A DNA stretch of 49,843 nt, taken from Micromonospora sp. MP36 (GTDB lineage: Bacteria; Actinomycetota; Actinomycetes; Mycobacteriales; Micromonosporaceae). The notes under the pieces are model-generated. The model was not told the DNA's origin, did no database searches, and worked only from the letters and a program-made list of their open reading frames with translations. The position numbers and the translations under genes are program-made. Position 1 is the first letter of the stretch. Each line of letters begins with the position of its first letter. The DNA lies in the NCBI RefSeq assembly GCF_008119785.1, contig NZ_VSFA01000052.1, positions 1-49,843 of the forward strand, given 5' to 3'. Shown one piece after another: positions 17,001-26,110 of the stretch.

Positions 17001-17711
17001 GGCTCGAAACCGGGGGCGTACGGGGCCGGGCTGCTGCCGCTCATCGACGCCCGGAACTGGCGCACCGATGCCGACCTCGCCGAGGTGTACGCGGTCTGGG
17101 GCGGCTACGCGTACGGGGCCGGGCTGGACGGGCGGGAGGCGCGGGCCGACATGGAGCGCTCCTTCGCCCGGATCGCCGTCGCCGTGAAGAACCAGGACAC
17201 CCGCGAGCACGACATCGTCGACTCCGACGACTACTTCCAGTACCACGGCGGGATGGTGGCGATGGTCCGCCACCTCACCGGCGCCGCCCCGGCCGCGTAC
17301 GTCGGCGACTCGGCGCTGCCGCACGACGTGCGTACCCGCAGCCTCGGCGAGGAGACCCGCCGGGTGTTCCGGGCCCGGGTGGTCAACCCGCGCTGGATCG
17401 CCGCGATGCGCCGGCACGGCTACAAGGGCGCCTTCGAGCTGGCCGCCACGGTGGACTACCTGTTTGGCTACGACGCCACCGCCGGGGTCGTCGACGACTG
17501 GATGTACGAGCGGCTCGCCGAGGCGTACCTGTTCGACGACACGACGCGCGCCTTCCTGGCGGAGTCCAACCCGTGGGCGCTGCGCGGCATCGCCGAGCGC
17601 CTGCTCGAGGCAGCCGAGCGTGGGCTGTGGGCCGCGCCCGAGCCGGCCACCCTCGACCGGCTGCACGAGACGTACCTGGCCAGCGAGGGCGACCTGGAGG
17701 ACCAGCAGTGA
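14037..17711 (+). CDS. cobN: cobaltochelatase large subunit CobN
   Basis: This 1224-residue protein matches the CobN/BchH family, the large subunit that inserts cobalt into hydrogenobyrinic acid a,c-diamide with ATP-driven partner subunits. Diagnostic stretches include HLGKHGTLEWLPGKG, FIVNDPGEGTQAKRRAHAVV, and RISGFFRDAFPQVVALIDDA. The length is normal for CobN. The GTG start has GGAG 6 bases upstream. It is the first long gene of the operon and overlaps the next gene by GTGA. The ATPase partner is encoded immediately downstream, which supports a working late-insertion chelatase. Confidence 0.95.
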   Translation: MRILLLSTADTDLLAARASGADYRLANPARVAADAVPALLDGVDLAVVRLLGGRQAWPDGLAAVLASGVPTAVLGGEALPDAELMAASTVAAGVAAEALAYLVEGGPGNLAELARFLSDTVLLTGEGFAPPAPTPPYGLLGPDPGPAGDGRPTVGIVFYRAHALAGNTAFVETLADAVTAAGGHPLPIFCGSLRGLTPGDGPMALFARCDALVVTVLAAGGTVAADASGGGDEDAWDVGALAALDVPILQALCLTSTRDRWAASDAGLSPLDAAMQVAIPEFDGRIVSVPFSFKRIDADGLSVYDPDPERAARVAGIAVRQARLRHLSNADKRLAVVLSSYPTKHSRVGNAVGLDTPASAVRLLAALADAGYDLGAGPVPDDGDALIHALIAAGGHDVEWLTPEQLAAAEARVPGGTYRRWFDALPAGLRERMREHWGEPPGQLYTDGGDLVLAGLRFGNVVLLIQPPRGFGENPVAIYHDPDLPPSHHYLAAYRWLAAPVGDGGFGADAVVHLGKHGTLEWLPGKGLGLAADCAPDAVLGDLPLVYPFIVNDPGEGTQAKRRAHAVVVDHLVPPMARAETYGELAKLEQLLDEYATVQALDPAKVPTVQRQIWDLVREAQLHHDLHQAEMPAEDDFDDFVLHLDGYLCEVKDVQIRDGLHVLAEAPTGEARVNLVLAVLRAPQVWGGVRALPGLRQALAGHVGLDEAALLAAPGERIAVPVALTEAVDGPAATAADAVDLIEALARRLVLGMETLGWDGAKADAVVQEVVGGAVPDAVEVLRFAAREVVPRLDRTADEIGRVLGALDGRFVPPGPSGSPTRGLVNVLPTGRNFYSVDPKAIPSRNAWDVGVALADSLLARHRADTGVYPRSVGLTVWGTSAMRTQGDDIAEILALLGCRPTWDGGSRRVTGVEVVPLAELGRPRIDVTVRISGFFRDAFPQVVALIDDAVRRVAALDEPAADNYVKAHVDADVAEHGDERRATARVFGSKPGAYGAGLLPLIDARNWRTDADLAEVYAVWGGYAYGAGLDGREARADMERSFARIAVAVKNQDTREHDIVDSDDYFQYHGGMVAMVRHLTGAAPAAYVGDSALPHDVRTRSLGEETRRVFRARVVNPRWIAAMRRHGYKGAFELAATVDYLFGYDATAGVVDDWMYERLAEAYLFDDTTRAFLAESNPWALRGIAERLLEAAERGLWAAPEPATLDRLHETYLASEGDLEDQQ

Positions 17712-20047
17712 CCGCATATCCGTTCAGCGCGGTGCTCGGCATGGCCGAGATGCGCCTCGCCCTGCTGCTCAACGCGGTCAGCCCGGCCATTGGCGGGGTG
17801 CTCGTGCGCGGCGAGAAGGGCACCGCCAAGTCCACCGCGGTCCGGGCCCTGGCCGCGCTGCTGCCCCCGGTCGACCGGGTCGACGGGTGCCGTTTCGCCT
17901 GCGACCCGGCCGCCCCGGACCCGGGCTGCCCGGACGGGCCGCACCCGGCCGGGTCGGCCGCCGAGCGCCGCCCGGCCCGCCTGGTCGAGCTGCCGGTCGG
18001 CGCCGCCGAGGACCGGGTGGTCGGCTCGCTCGACCTGGAACGCGCCCTCGCCGAGGGGGTACGCGCCTACGAGCCCGGCCTGCTCGCCGCCGCTCACCGC
18101 GGCGTGCTCTACGTCGACGAGGTCAACCTGCTCCACGACCACCTGGTCGACCTGCTCCTGGACGCCGCCGCGATGGGCCGCTGCCACGTCGAGCGGGAGG
18201 GCGTCTCGGTCAGCCACGCCGCCCGGTTCCTGCTGGTCGGCACCATGAACCCGGAGGAGGGGGAGCTGCGCCCGCAGCTGCTCGACCGGTTCGGGCTCAC
18301 CGTCGAGGTGGCCGCCAGCCGTGACCCCGCCGTACGCGTCGAGGTGGTCCGCCGCCGGCTCGCCGCCGACGCCGACCCGGCCGGCTTCGCCGCCCGCTGG
18401 GCCGACGCGGACGCCGAGGTGGCCCGCCGGGTCGCCGCCGCCCGCCACCGGTTGCCCGCCGTGGCGCTGCCCGACGCGGCGCTGCGCCAGATCGCCGAGG
18501 TCTGCGCCGCGTTCGACGTGGACGGCATGCGGGCCGACATCGTCACCGCGCGGACCGCCGTCGCCCACGCCGCCTGGCAGGGCCGGGACCGGGTGGCCGT
18601 CGAGGACGTCCGGGTCGCCGCCCGGCTCGCCCTGCCGCACCGCCGCCGGCGGGACCCCTTCGACACGCCGGGCCTCGACGAGCAGCGCCTGGACGAGGCG
18701 CTGCGCCGGGCCCGGGACGAGCACCCGGACGACGACCCGGACGACGACGGGCCGGGCGGCGGATCCCGCCCGGACGGCGGTCCCGGCGGGCCGGCCGGCG
18801 GCCCCACCGACGGCCTGGGCGGGGGAGCCGAGGGCGGGGCGCCCGACGGGCGGGGCTCGGGCGAGCGCCCGGGTGCGCCGGATGACGGGCGACGGGACGG
18901 CCGGTGGCTGGTCAACGGCCGGGACGGCCAGCCCGGCGGGTCCGGCGACGACGGCCGCGGCGGGGTCGAGCGCGACGACCGGTTCACCCGGTCGGGCGGC
19001 GACGGCTGGGGCGGGTCCGGCGGCGACGCGTCCGCTTCCGACGGGCCCGGCCGAGCGGGCGACGCCGACGGGTCCGGCGGTGACCCCGACGCCGATCGGC
19101 GCGGCCGCGCGGGTGATGACGCTCCGGGCCAGGGCGCCGACCGGAACGGGCCGGGTGCCCGGCGGGCCCGGTCCGCTGGCCGGCCGGGGGAGCCGGACGG
19201 CGCCGGGCGGCCCGGCACGGTGGCCGTACCCGATCGGGGGCTGCGGGCGCGGCTGCTGACCGCGCCCGGAGTTGGCGAGGGGGTGCCCGGCCGGCGCTCC
19301 CGGGCGCGCACCGGGCGCGGCCGGACCACGGGCGCCCGGGTGCCCGCCGGACGGCCCGGCGCGCTGCACCTGCCGGCCACCGTCCGGGCCGCGGCCCCGC
19401 ACCAGGCCGCCCGTGGCCGGCACGGCGGGCCGCTGCGGCTACAGCCGGACGACGTGCGCGAGGCGGTCCGCGAGGGACGCGAGGGAAACCTCGTCCTGTT
19501 CCTGGTCGACGCCAGCGGGTCGATGGGCGCCCGGCAGCGGATGAGCGCGGTCAAGGGGGCCGTGCTCGCCCTGCTCACCGACGCGTACCAGCGCCGGGAC
19601 AAGGTGGCCGTGGTCGCCTTCCGGGGCGCCGGGGCGCACACCCTGCTGCCGGCCACCTCCTCGGTGCTGGCCGCCTCGACCCGGCTGGGCGAGCTGCCCA
19701 CCGGTGGGCGTACCCCGCTCGCCGAGGGACTGCTCGCGGCGGCCGAGCTGCTCCGGGTGGAGCGGCTGCGCGACCCGAAGCGGCGTCCGCTGGTCCTGGT
19801 CGTCACCGACGGGCGGGCCACCGCTGGTGCGCGCCCGCTCGACCGGGCCGCCCGGGCAGCCGCGGTGCTCGCCGCGACCGGCGCGCCCTGCGTGGTCGTC
19901 GACTGCGAGTCCGGCCCGGTCCGCCTCGGCCTGGCCCGCCGCCTCGCCGCCCAGCTCCGCGCCCCCCACCACCCCCTAGCCGCCCTGACCACGGATCCGC
20001 TCGTCGGCCTCGCCGCCGCCGGCCCGACCCCCAGGAGTGCCCGCTGA
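17708..20047 (+). CDS. fused ChlI/ChlD-type chelatase subunit (AAA+ plus VWA domain)
   Basis: The 779-residue protein starts with a magnesium-chelatase ChlI-like AAA+ domain: Walker A GEKGTAKST at residues 35-43 and Walker B LYVDEVNLL. A Gly/Asp/Pro/Arg-rich linker of roughly 200 residues (about 340-560) is followed by a C-terminal von Willebrand A domain with the MIDAS motif DASGSM at residue 601. ChlI and ChlD/BchD functions are thus joined. In this operon it is the likely ATP-hydrolysing partner of CobN, taking the role of CobS and CobT. The GTG start overlaps cobN. A true magnesium chelatase is less likely, as no bacteriochlorophyll genes are present. Confidence 0.9.
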   Translation: MTAYPFSAVLGMAEMRLALLLNAVSPAIGGVLVRGEKGTAKSTAVRALAALLPPVDRVDGCRFACDPAAPDPGCPDGPHPAGSAAERRPARLVELPVGAAEDRVVGSLDLERALAEGVRAYEPGLLAAAHRGVLYVDEVNLLHDHLVDLLLDAAAMGRCHVEREGVSVSHAARFLLVGTMNPEEGELRPQLLDRFGLTVEVAASRDPAVRVEVVRRRLAADADPAGFAARWADADAEVARRVAAARHRLPAVALPDAALRQIAEVCAAFDVDGMRADIVTARTAVAHAAWQGRDRVAVEDVRVAARLALPHRRRRDPFDTPGLDEQRLDEALRRARDEHPDDDPDDDGPGGGSRPDGGPGGPAGGPTDGLGGGAEGGAPDGRGSGERPGAPDDGRRDGRWLVNGRDGQPGGSGDDGRGGVERDDRFTRSGGDGWGGSGGDASASDGPGRAGDADGSGGDPDADRRGRAGDDAPGQGADRNGPGARRARSAGRPGEPDGAGRPGTVAVPDRGLRARLLTAPGVGEGVPGRRSRARTGRGRTTGARVPAGRPGALHLPATVRAAAPHQAARGRHGGPLRLQPDDVREAVREGREGNLVLFLVDASGSMGARQRMSAVKGAVLALLTDAYQRRDKVAVVAFRGAGAHTLLPATSSVLAASTRLGELPTGGRTPLAEGLLAAAELLRVERLRDPKRRPLVLVVTDGRATAGARPLDRAARAAAVLAATGAPCVVVDCESGPVRLGLARRLAAQLRAPHHPLAALTTDPLVGLAAAGPTPRSAR

Positions 20048-20658
20048 TGCCGCAGGGGAAGCCGACCCACGTGCCCGCCGACGGGCTGACCACCCGGCAG
20101 CGGCGGAACCGGCCGCTGCTCATCGTCCACACCGGACAGATGAAGGGGAAGTCGACCGCGGCCTTCGGGCTGGCGCTGCGGGCCTGGACGGCCGGGCTGC
20201 CGATCGGCGTGTTCCAGTTTGTCAAGAGCGCCAAGTGGCGGGTGGGGGAGGAGAACGCCTTCCGCGCCCTCGGCGAACTGCACGCGCGCACCGGCCAGGG
20301 CGCCCCGGTGACCTGGCACAAGATGGGCGAGGGCTGGTCCTGGATCCAGCGCGGCGAGGCCGCCGACCACGCCGCCGACGCCCGGGAGGGCTGGCGGCAG
20401 ATCCAGCGCGACCTGGCCGCCCAGCGCTACGGCCTCTACGTGCTCGACGAGTTCACCTACCCGATGACGTGGGGCTGGGTCGACATCGACGAGGTGGTCG
20501 AGACGCTGCGCAACCGGCCCGGCTTCCAGCACGTGGTGATCACCGGCCGGCACGCCGACCCGCGCCTGGTCGAGGCGGCCGACCTGGTCGCCGAACTGGT
20601 CAAGGTCAAGCATCCGATGGACGCCGGCCAGAAGGGCCAGAAGGGCATCGAATGGTGA
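20047..20658 (+). CDS. cobO: cob(I)yrinic acid a,c-diamide adenosyltransferase
   Basis: The 203-residue product has the CobO/CobA/BtuR P-loop HTGQMKGKSTAAFG (about residues 28-41), the later VLDEFTYPMTWGW, and VVITGRHADPRLVEAADLV. The enzyme transfers the 5'-deoxyadenosyl group of ATP to the cobalt of the corrinoid. The short N-terminal extension before the P-loop is usual. The ATG shares its first base with the chelatase stop codon (TGATG), indicating translational coupling. Confidence 0.94.
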   Translation: MPQGKPTHVPADGLTTRQRRNRPLLIVHTGQMKGKSTAAFGLALRAWTAGLPIGVFQFVKSAKWRVGEENAFRALGELHARTGQGAPVTWHKMGEGWSWIQRGEAADHAADAREGWRQIQRDLAAQRYGLYVLDEFTYPMTWGWVDIDEVVETLRNRPGFQHVVITGRHADPRLVEAADLVAELVKVKHPMDAGQKGQKGIEW

Positions 20659-22028
20659 CCCCGCCGCCCGGCCCGGCGGACCCGTGGGCGCTGCCCCGGC
20701 TGGTCGTCGCCGCCCCGGCCAGCGGACACGGCAAGACCACCGTGGCCACCGGGCTGCTCGCCGCGCTGCGCCGCCGGGGCCTCGCGGTCAGCCCGCACAA
20801 GGTCGGCCCCGACTACATCGACCCCGGCTACCACGCCCTCGCCGCCGGCCGCCCCGGCCGCAACCTCGACCCCTGGCTGGTCGGGCCGGAGCGGATCGCC
20901 CCGCTGCTGCGCCACGGCGCCAGCGTCCCCACCCCCGCCGACGTCGCCGTCGTCGAGGGGGTGATGGGGCTGCACGACGGCGCCGTGGGGCGCGGCGCGT
21001 ACGCCTCCACCGCGCACGTCGCCCGGCTCGTCGCGGCGCCGGTGCTGCTGGTCCTGGACACCACCGCGCAGGGGCGGTCCGCCGCCGCGCTGGTGCTCGG
21101 CATGCGCGCCTTCGACCCCGCCGTCCGCATCGGCGGGGTGATCCTCAACCGGGTCGGCTCGCCCCGGCACGAGACCCTGCTGCGCGACGCGCTCGCCGAG
21201 GTGGGCGTACCGGTGCTCGGGGCGGTGACCCGGGCCGCCGAGGTGAGCGCCCCCGCGCGCCACCTCGGGCTGGTGCCGGTGGCCGAGCGGGCGCCCGAGT
21301 CCGTCGCCGTGGTGGCCGCGCTCGCCGACCTGGTCACGTCCACCGTGGACCTCGACGCCGTGCTCGACCTGGCGCGTACCGCGCCGCCGCTGACCGAGCC
21401 GGCCTGGGACCCGGTCGCCGCCGTGGGCGGTCCCGCCGGCACCGCCCGCCCGGTCGTCGCGGTCGCCGGCGGCCCGGCCTTCACCTTCTCGTACGCGGAG
21501 ACCGCCGAACTGCTCACCGCGGCCGGCGCGGACGTGGTGACCGTCGACCCGCTGCGCGACCCGGGCCTGCCGCCCGGCACCCGGGCCGTGGTGGTCGGTG
21601 GCGGCTTCCCCGAGGTGCACGCCGACGCCCTCGCCGGCAACGCCGCGCTCCGCGCCGAGCTGGCCGGGTTCGCCGGTCCGATCATCGCCGAGTGCGCCGG
21701 GCTGCTCTACCTCGGTCGCGCCCTGGACGGGGTGCCGATGTGCGGGCGGCTCGACCACACCGCCCGGATGACCGGCCGGCTCACCCTGGGCTACCGCGAC
21801 GCCGTGGCCGCCGCCGACTCCCCGGTGCACCACGCCGGCGACCGGGTACGCGGGCACGAGTTCCACCGCACCGTCACCGACCCCGGGCACGGCGACCGTC
21901 CGGCGTGGCGCTGGGACGACACCGCCCACGGCTTCGTCGCCGGCCGGGTGCACGCCTCCTACCTGCACACCCACTGGGCCGGCCACCCGTACGCGGCCCG
22001 CCGGCTGGTCGAGGCGGCGAGCTGGTGA
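20652..22028 (+). CDS. cobB: hydrogenobyrinic/cobyrinic acid a,c-diamide synthase
   Basis: This 458-residue, two-domain enzyme amidates the a and c side chains using glutamine and ATP. The N-terminal dethiobiotin-synthetase-like ATPase starts with VVAAPASGHGKTTVATGLL and has PDYIDPGYH. The C-terminal class I glutamine amidotransferase has its catalytic cysteine at residue 348 in IIAECAGLLYLG and a His in the final YLHTHW region. It overlaps cobO by 7 bases and cobI by 4. It could use either the metal-free or the cobalt-containing substrate; the sequence does not decide. Confidence 0.93.
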   Translation: MVTPPPGPADPWALPRLVVAAPASGHGKTTVATGLLAALRRRGLAVSPHKVGPDYIDPGYHALAAGRPGRNLDPWLVGPERIAPLLRHGASVPTPADVAVVEGVMGLHDGAVGRGAYASTAHVARLVAAPVLLVLDTTAQGRSAAALVLGMRAFDPAVRIGGVILNRVGSPRHETLLRDALAEVGVPVLGAVTRAAEVSAPARHLGLVPVAERAPESVAVVAALADLVTSTVDLDAVLDLARTAPPLTEPAWDPVAAVGGPAGTARPVVAVAGGPAFTFSYAETAELLTAAGADVVTVDPLRDPGLPPGTRAVVVGGGFPEVHADALAGNAALRAELAGFAGPIIAECAGLLYLGRALDGVPMCGRLDHTARMTGRLTLGYRDAVAAADSPVHHAGDRVRGHEFHRTVTDPGHGDRPAWRWDDTAHGFVAGRVHASYLHTHWAGHPYAARRLVEAASW

Positions 22029-22783
22029 GCGCCGACACCGCCACCCTGACCGGGGTCGGGGTCGGCCCCGGCGACCCGGAACTGCTCACCCTCCGGGCGG
22101 TCCGGGTGCTGCGCGAGGCCGACGTGGTCTTCGTACCCGTGCTGGACCGGCACGCCGCGGACCCGGACGCCCCCGCCAGCCGGGCCGAGACGGTGGTCCG
22201 GGCGCACGTGGCCGCGGACCGGCTGCGCCGACTGCCGTTCGCGCTGGACGACCGGGGCGGGGTGACCACCCGCCGGGAGCGGGCCTGGGACGCCGCCGCC
22301 GAGGGCGTGGTCGCGGCGGTCGACGCGGGCGCCCGGGCGCTCGCCTTCGCCACCATCGGCGACCCGAACGTCTACTCCACCTTCGGCTACCTCGCCGACG
22401 GGGTCCGGGCCCGGCGGCCGGCGGTCCGGGTCCGCACCGTGCCCGGGATCACCGCCATGCAGGAGTTGGCCGCCCGCGCCGGCGTGCCGCTCTGCGAGGG
22501 GCGGGAACCGCTGACCCTGCTGCCCGCCACCGCCGGGCTCGCGCCGGTCGCCGACGCGCTCGCCGGCCCCGGCACCGTCGTCGTCTACAAGGGCTGGCGC
22601 CGCCACCCCGACCTCGTCCACGAGCTGCGCCGGCAGGGCCGGCTCGGCGACGCCGTGCTCGGCCGCGCGCTCGGCCTGCCCGACGAGCGGGTCGGGCCGG
22701 TGGACGCCGACGCCGACGACCTGCCGTACCTGTCGACGCTGCTGGTGCCGGCCCGCCGGGACCGGCGGGGAGGAAAACTGTGA
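22025..22783 (+). CDS. cobI: precorrin-2 C20-methyltransferase
   Basis: The 252-residue protein has the tetrapyrrole methylase layout: GVGVGPGDPELLTLRAVRVL at the N-terminus, FATIGDPNVYSTFGYL as the SAM-binding region, and VPGITAMQELAARAGVPLCE. The GDPNVYST form is characteristic of the C20 enzyme (CobI/CbiL). The GTG start overlaps cobB by GTGA. Confidence 0.92.
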   Translation: MSADTATLTGVGVGPGDPELLTLRAVRVLREADVVFVPVLDRHAADPDAPASRAETVVRAHVAADRLRRLPFALDDRGGVTTRRERAWDAAAEGVVAAVDAGARALAFATIGDPNVYSTFGYLADGVRARRPAVRVRTVPGITAMQELAARAGVPLCEGREPLTLLPATAGLAPVADALAGPGTVVVYKGWRRHPDLVHELRRQGRLGDAVLGRALGLPDERVGPVDADADDLPYLSTLLVPARRDRRGGKL

Positions 22784-23682
22784 CCACCAGCGGAAAGGTC
22801 TGGTTCGTCGGGGCCGGCCCCGGCGCCGCCGACCTGCTCACCCTGCGCGCCGCCCGGGTGATCGGCACGGCCGACGTGGTGATCTGGGCGGCCAGCCTGG
22901 TCCACGCCGACGTGCTCGCCCACGCCCGCCCGGACGCCGAGCTCGTCGACTCCTCGCAGCTGCCCATCGAGGGGGTGCTGCCGCTCTACCGGCGGGCCGC
23001 CGCCGAGGGGCTGACCGTGGCCCGGATCCACTCCGGCGACCCGGCGCTGTGGGGCGCGGTGCAGGAGCAGCTCGACCTGTGCACCGCGCTCGGGCTGGCC
23101 GTGGAGATCGTCCCCGGGGTCTCCTCGTTCACCGCCGTCGCCGCCCTGGTCGGCCGGGAACTGACCATCCCCGAGGTGGCCCAGTCGGTGATCCTCACCC
23201 GGCTGGAGGGCGGGAAGACGCCGATGCCGCCGGGGGAGCGGGTCCGGGACTTCGCCCGGCACGGCACCACCATGGCGCTCTTCCTCTCCGCCGCTCGCTC
23301 CGGGCAGGCGCAGGCCGAGCTGCTGGCCGGCGGCTACCCGCTGGAGACCCCGGTGGTGGTCGCCTACCAGGCGACCTGGCCGGACGAGCTGGTGGTCCGC
23401 TGCACCCTCGCCGAGCTGGCGGCGACCGTCAAGGCGCACAAACTGTGGAAGCACACCCTGTTCCTGGTCGGGCCGGCGCTCGCCGCCGAGGGCACGCGGT
23501 CGCACCTCTACCATCCCGGCCACTTCCACACCTTCCGCCGGGCCGAACCCGCCGCCCGCACGGCGCTGCGCCGCACCCGCGCCGGCCAGCCCGCCGCCGG
23601 GCGATCCGCCGACGACCCGGCCGCCCGCGGGGAGGACATGCCCGCTGCCGATCCCGCCGCCACGGCCGGGGACGGTCGATGA
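22780..23682 (+). CDS. cobM: precorrin-4 C11-methyltransferase
   Basis: A 300-residue tetrapyrrole methylase beginning VWFVGAGPGAADLLTLRAAR, with IWAASLVHADVL, ARIHSGDPALWGAVQEQ and VPGVSSFTAVAA, all CobM/CbiF signatures. It methylates C11 of precorrin-4 or its cobalt form. After about residue 250 there is an Ala/Pro/Arg-rich tail of some 50 residues absent from typical members and probably disordered. It overlaps cobI and cbiD by 4 bases each. Confidence 0.93.
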   Translation: MTTSGKVWFVGAGPGAADLLTLRAARVIGTADVVIWAASLVHADVLAHARPDAELVDSSQLPIEGVLPLYRRAAAEGLTVARIHSGDPALWGAVQEQLDLCTALGLAVEIVPGVSSFTAVAALVGRELTIPEVAQSVILTRLEGGKTPMPPGERVRDFARHGTTMALFLSAARSGQAQAELLAGGYPLETPVVVAYQATWPDELVVRCTLAELAATVKAHKLWKHTLFLVGPALAAEGTRSHLYHPGHFHTFRRAEPAARTALRRTRAGQPAAGRSADDPAARGEDMPAADPAATAGDGR

Positions 23683-24824
23683 CCTACGCCGAGCCGCCGC
23701 TGCGCGAGCCGGACCTGCCGCGTACGGCGAAGGTCCGGCCCACCGCGCTGCGCACCGGCTGGACCACCGGCGCGTGCGCCACCGCGGCGACCAAGGCGGC
23801 CCTGACCGCGCTGGTCACCGGCGTGCCGCAGCGGGCGGTGGAGATCGGCCTGCCCGCCGGCCGGCGGGTCAGCTTCGCGGTAGCCCGCTGCGACGTCGAG
23901 CCGGCGCGGCGGGCCGAGGCGGTGGTGGTGAAGGACGCCGGGGACGATCCGGACGTCACCCACGGTGCCGAACTCACCGCCACCGTCGCCTGGCGGGACG
24001 AGCCCGGGCTGCGCCTCGACGGCGGGCCCGGCGTCGGCACGGTCACCCGGCCGGGGCTGGGACTGCCGGTGGGCGGGCCCGCCATCAACGAGACCCCGCG
24101 CCGCATGATCGGCCAGGCCGTCGCCGAGGTGGTCGACCTGGCCGAGGTCGGCGTCCGCGTGGTGATCAGCGTGCCGCGCGGCGAGATCATGGCCCGGAAG
24201 ACCACCAACCGGCGGCTCGGCATCCTCGGCGGCATCTCCATCCTCGGCACCACCGGGATCGTCCGTCCCTTCTCCACCGCCTCCTGGCGGGCCAGCGTGG
24301 TGCAGGCCGTGCACGTGATGGCCGCCCAGGGGGAGCGGACCGTGGTGCTCTGCACCGGCGGGCGGACCGAGCGGGCGGCCCGGGCGCTGCTGCCGGAGCT
24401 GCCCGAGGTGTGCTTCGTGGAGGTGGGCGACTTCACCGGGGCGGCCGTCACCGCCGCCGTCGGCGACGGGATGACCGGGGTGGTCTTCGTCGGCATGGCG
24501 GGCAAGCTGGCCAAGCTCGCCGCGGGCGTCCTGATGACCCACTACACCCGGTCCAAGGTGGACCTGTCGCTGCTCGGCGCGATCACCGCCGAGGCCGGCG
24601 GTGACGCCGGACTGGTCGGCGCGGTCGCCGCCGCCAACACCGGCCGGCACGCGTACGAGCTGTGGGCGGCCGCCGGGCTGCTCCGGCCCGCGGGGGACCT
24701 GCTCTGTCACCGGGTCCGGCAGGTGTTGCGCCGCTTCGCCGGCCACGCCGTCACCGTGGACGTGGCCATGGTGGACTTCGCCGGTGCCGGCGTGGTGGCC
24801 TGCTCGGGGCGGTGGGCGGCATGA
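23679..24824 (+). CDS. cbiD: cobalt-precorrin-5B C1-methyltransferase CbiD
   Basis: The 381-residue protein shows the CbiD signature RTGWTTGACATAATKAAL, then VVVKDAGDDPDVTHGAELTA, GVGTVTRPGLGLPVG and GKLAKLAAGVLMTHYTRSKV. CbiD methylates C1 and belongs to the early-cobalt route, where it replaces CobF of the aerobic route. Its presence beside CobN is one of the mixed-route markers here. The ATG overlaps the cobM stop. Confidence 0.94.
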   Translation: MTYAEPPLREPDLPRTAKVRPTALRTGWTTGACATAATKAALTALVTGVPQRAVEIGLPAGRRVSFAVARCDVEPARRAEAVVVKDAGDDPDVTHGAELTATVAWRDEPGLRLDGGPGVGTVTRPGLGLPVGGPAINETPRRMIGQAVAEVVDLAEVGVRVVISVPRGEIMARKTTNRRLGILGGISILGTTGIVRPFSTASWRASVVQAVHVMAAQGERTVVLCTGGRTERAARALLPELPEVCFVEVGDFTGAAVTAAVGDGMTGVVFVGMAGKLAKLAAGVLMTHYTRSKVDLSLLGAITAEAGGDAGLVGAVAAANTGRHAYELWAAAGLLRPAGDLLCHRVRQVLRRFAGHAVTVDVAMVDFAGAGVVACSGRWAA

Positions 24825-26110
24825 CCACGTCGCCGACACCATCGGCGGACGCCGTACTCGGGACGGCGGCGGAGCCCGCCGGGGCGGTGGTGACCCTCGT
24901 CGGGATGGACGCCACCGGCCGGCCTGACCATCCCGCGCTCGCCGCGGCCCTCGCCGGCGCCGGGCTGGTCGTCGGCGCGGCGCGGCACCTGGCCGCCGTG
25001 CCCGTCCCGCCGCGCTGCGCGACCGTGCTCCTCGGGCCGCTCGCCCCCGCCCTGCGCCGGCTCGCCGCCGCGGTCGCCGCCGGCACCCCCGCCGTCGTGC
25101 TGGCCAGCGGCGACCCCGGGTTCTTCGGCATCGTCCGGCGGGTGCGGGCGGCCGGCCTCCCGGTGCGCGTGCTGCCCGCCGTGTCCAGCGTCGCCGCCAC
25201 GTTCGCCCGGGCCGGCCTGTCCTGGGACGGTGCGGCCGTGGTCAGCGCGCACGGGCGCGACCTGGGGCCCGCGCTCAACGCCTGCCGGGCGCTGCCCGTC
25301 GTGGCGGTGCTCACCGCTCCCGGCGCCGGGGCGGCCGAGCTCGGCGCCGGGCTGGCCGGCTGGTCCCGCCGCCTGGCCGTGGCCGAGCAGCTCGGCACGC
25401 CGGACGAGCGGCTCACCTGGACGACTCCCGAGCAGGCCGCCGCGACGGTCTGGGCCGACCCGCACGTCGTGCTCAGCCTCGCCCCGGACGCGGTTCCGGC
25501 CGACCGGATACGCGCCGACAACCAGCCCGCCGCCGCGCCCGCCGGGGGCTGGGCGTTGCCCGAGTCCGCGTACGCCCACCGCGCCTCCATGATCACCAAG
25601 GCGGAGGTGCGCGCACTCGTGGTGGCCCGGCTGCGGCCCCGCCTCGGCCGGCTGCTCTGGGACGTCGGCGCCGGCAGCGGCTCGGTCGGCATCGAGTGCG
25701 CCCTGCTCGGCGCGGCGGTCATCGCCGTGGAACGCGATCCGGACGCGCCGATCCGGGCCAACGCCGCCCGGCACGGCGTCGACGTCCGGGTGGTGGCCGG
25801 CGCCGCCCCGGCGGCCCTGGACGCCCTGCCCGACCCGGACGCGGTCTTCGTCGGCGGGGGCGGCACAGACGTGCTCGCCGCGGTGGCCGCCCGCCGCCCG
25901 CCCCGGGTGGTGGCCGCCCTCGCCGCCCTGGACCGGGTGGCCCCGGCCGTCCACCTGCTGCGCGCCGCCGGGTACGCGGTCGAGGGCAGCCAGCTCGCCG
26001 CCGCCCGCCTCGCCGACCTGCCCGGCGGCTCCCTGCGGCTCGCCGCCACCAACCCGGTCGTCGTGCTCACCGGCGAGCTGCCGGAACCGTCCGCCTGGAG
26101 AAAGCCATGA
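24821..26110 (+). CDS. cobL: precorrin-6B C5,15-methyltransferase (decarboxylating), CbiE-CbiT fusion
   Basis: The 429-residue product joins a CbiE tetrapyrrole methylase (about residues 20-230; GDPGFFGIVRR) to a CbiT SAM-dependent methylase and decarboxylase (about 245-425; RASMITKAEVRALVVARLRP, then LLWDVGAGSGSVGIECALL). Fusion in this order defines CobL. The reaction methylates C5 and C15 and removes the C12 acetate carboxyl group. It overlaps cbiD and the cbiG-cobJ gene by ATGA. Confidence 0.93.
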   Translation: MTTSPTPSADAVLGTAAEPAGAVVTLVGMDATGRPDHPALAAALAGAGLVVGAARHLAAVPVPPRCATVLLGPLAPALRRLAAAVAAGTPAVVLASGDPGFFGIVRRVRAAGLPVRVLPAVSSVAATFARAGLSWDGAAVVSAHGRDLGPALNACRALPVVAVLTAPGAGAAELGAGLAGWSRRLAVAEQLGTPDERLTWTTPEQAAATVWADPHVVLSLAPDAVPADRIRADNQPAAAPAGGWALPESAYAHRASMITKAEVRALVVARLRPRLGRLLWDVGAGSGSVGIECALLGAAVIAVERDPDAPIRANAARHGVDVRVVAGAAPAALDALPDPDAVFVGGGGTDVLAAVAARRPPRVVAALAALDRVAPAVHLLRAAGYAVEGSQLAAARLADLPGGSLRLAATNPVVVLTGELPEPSAWRKP

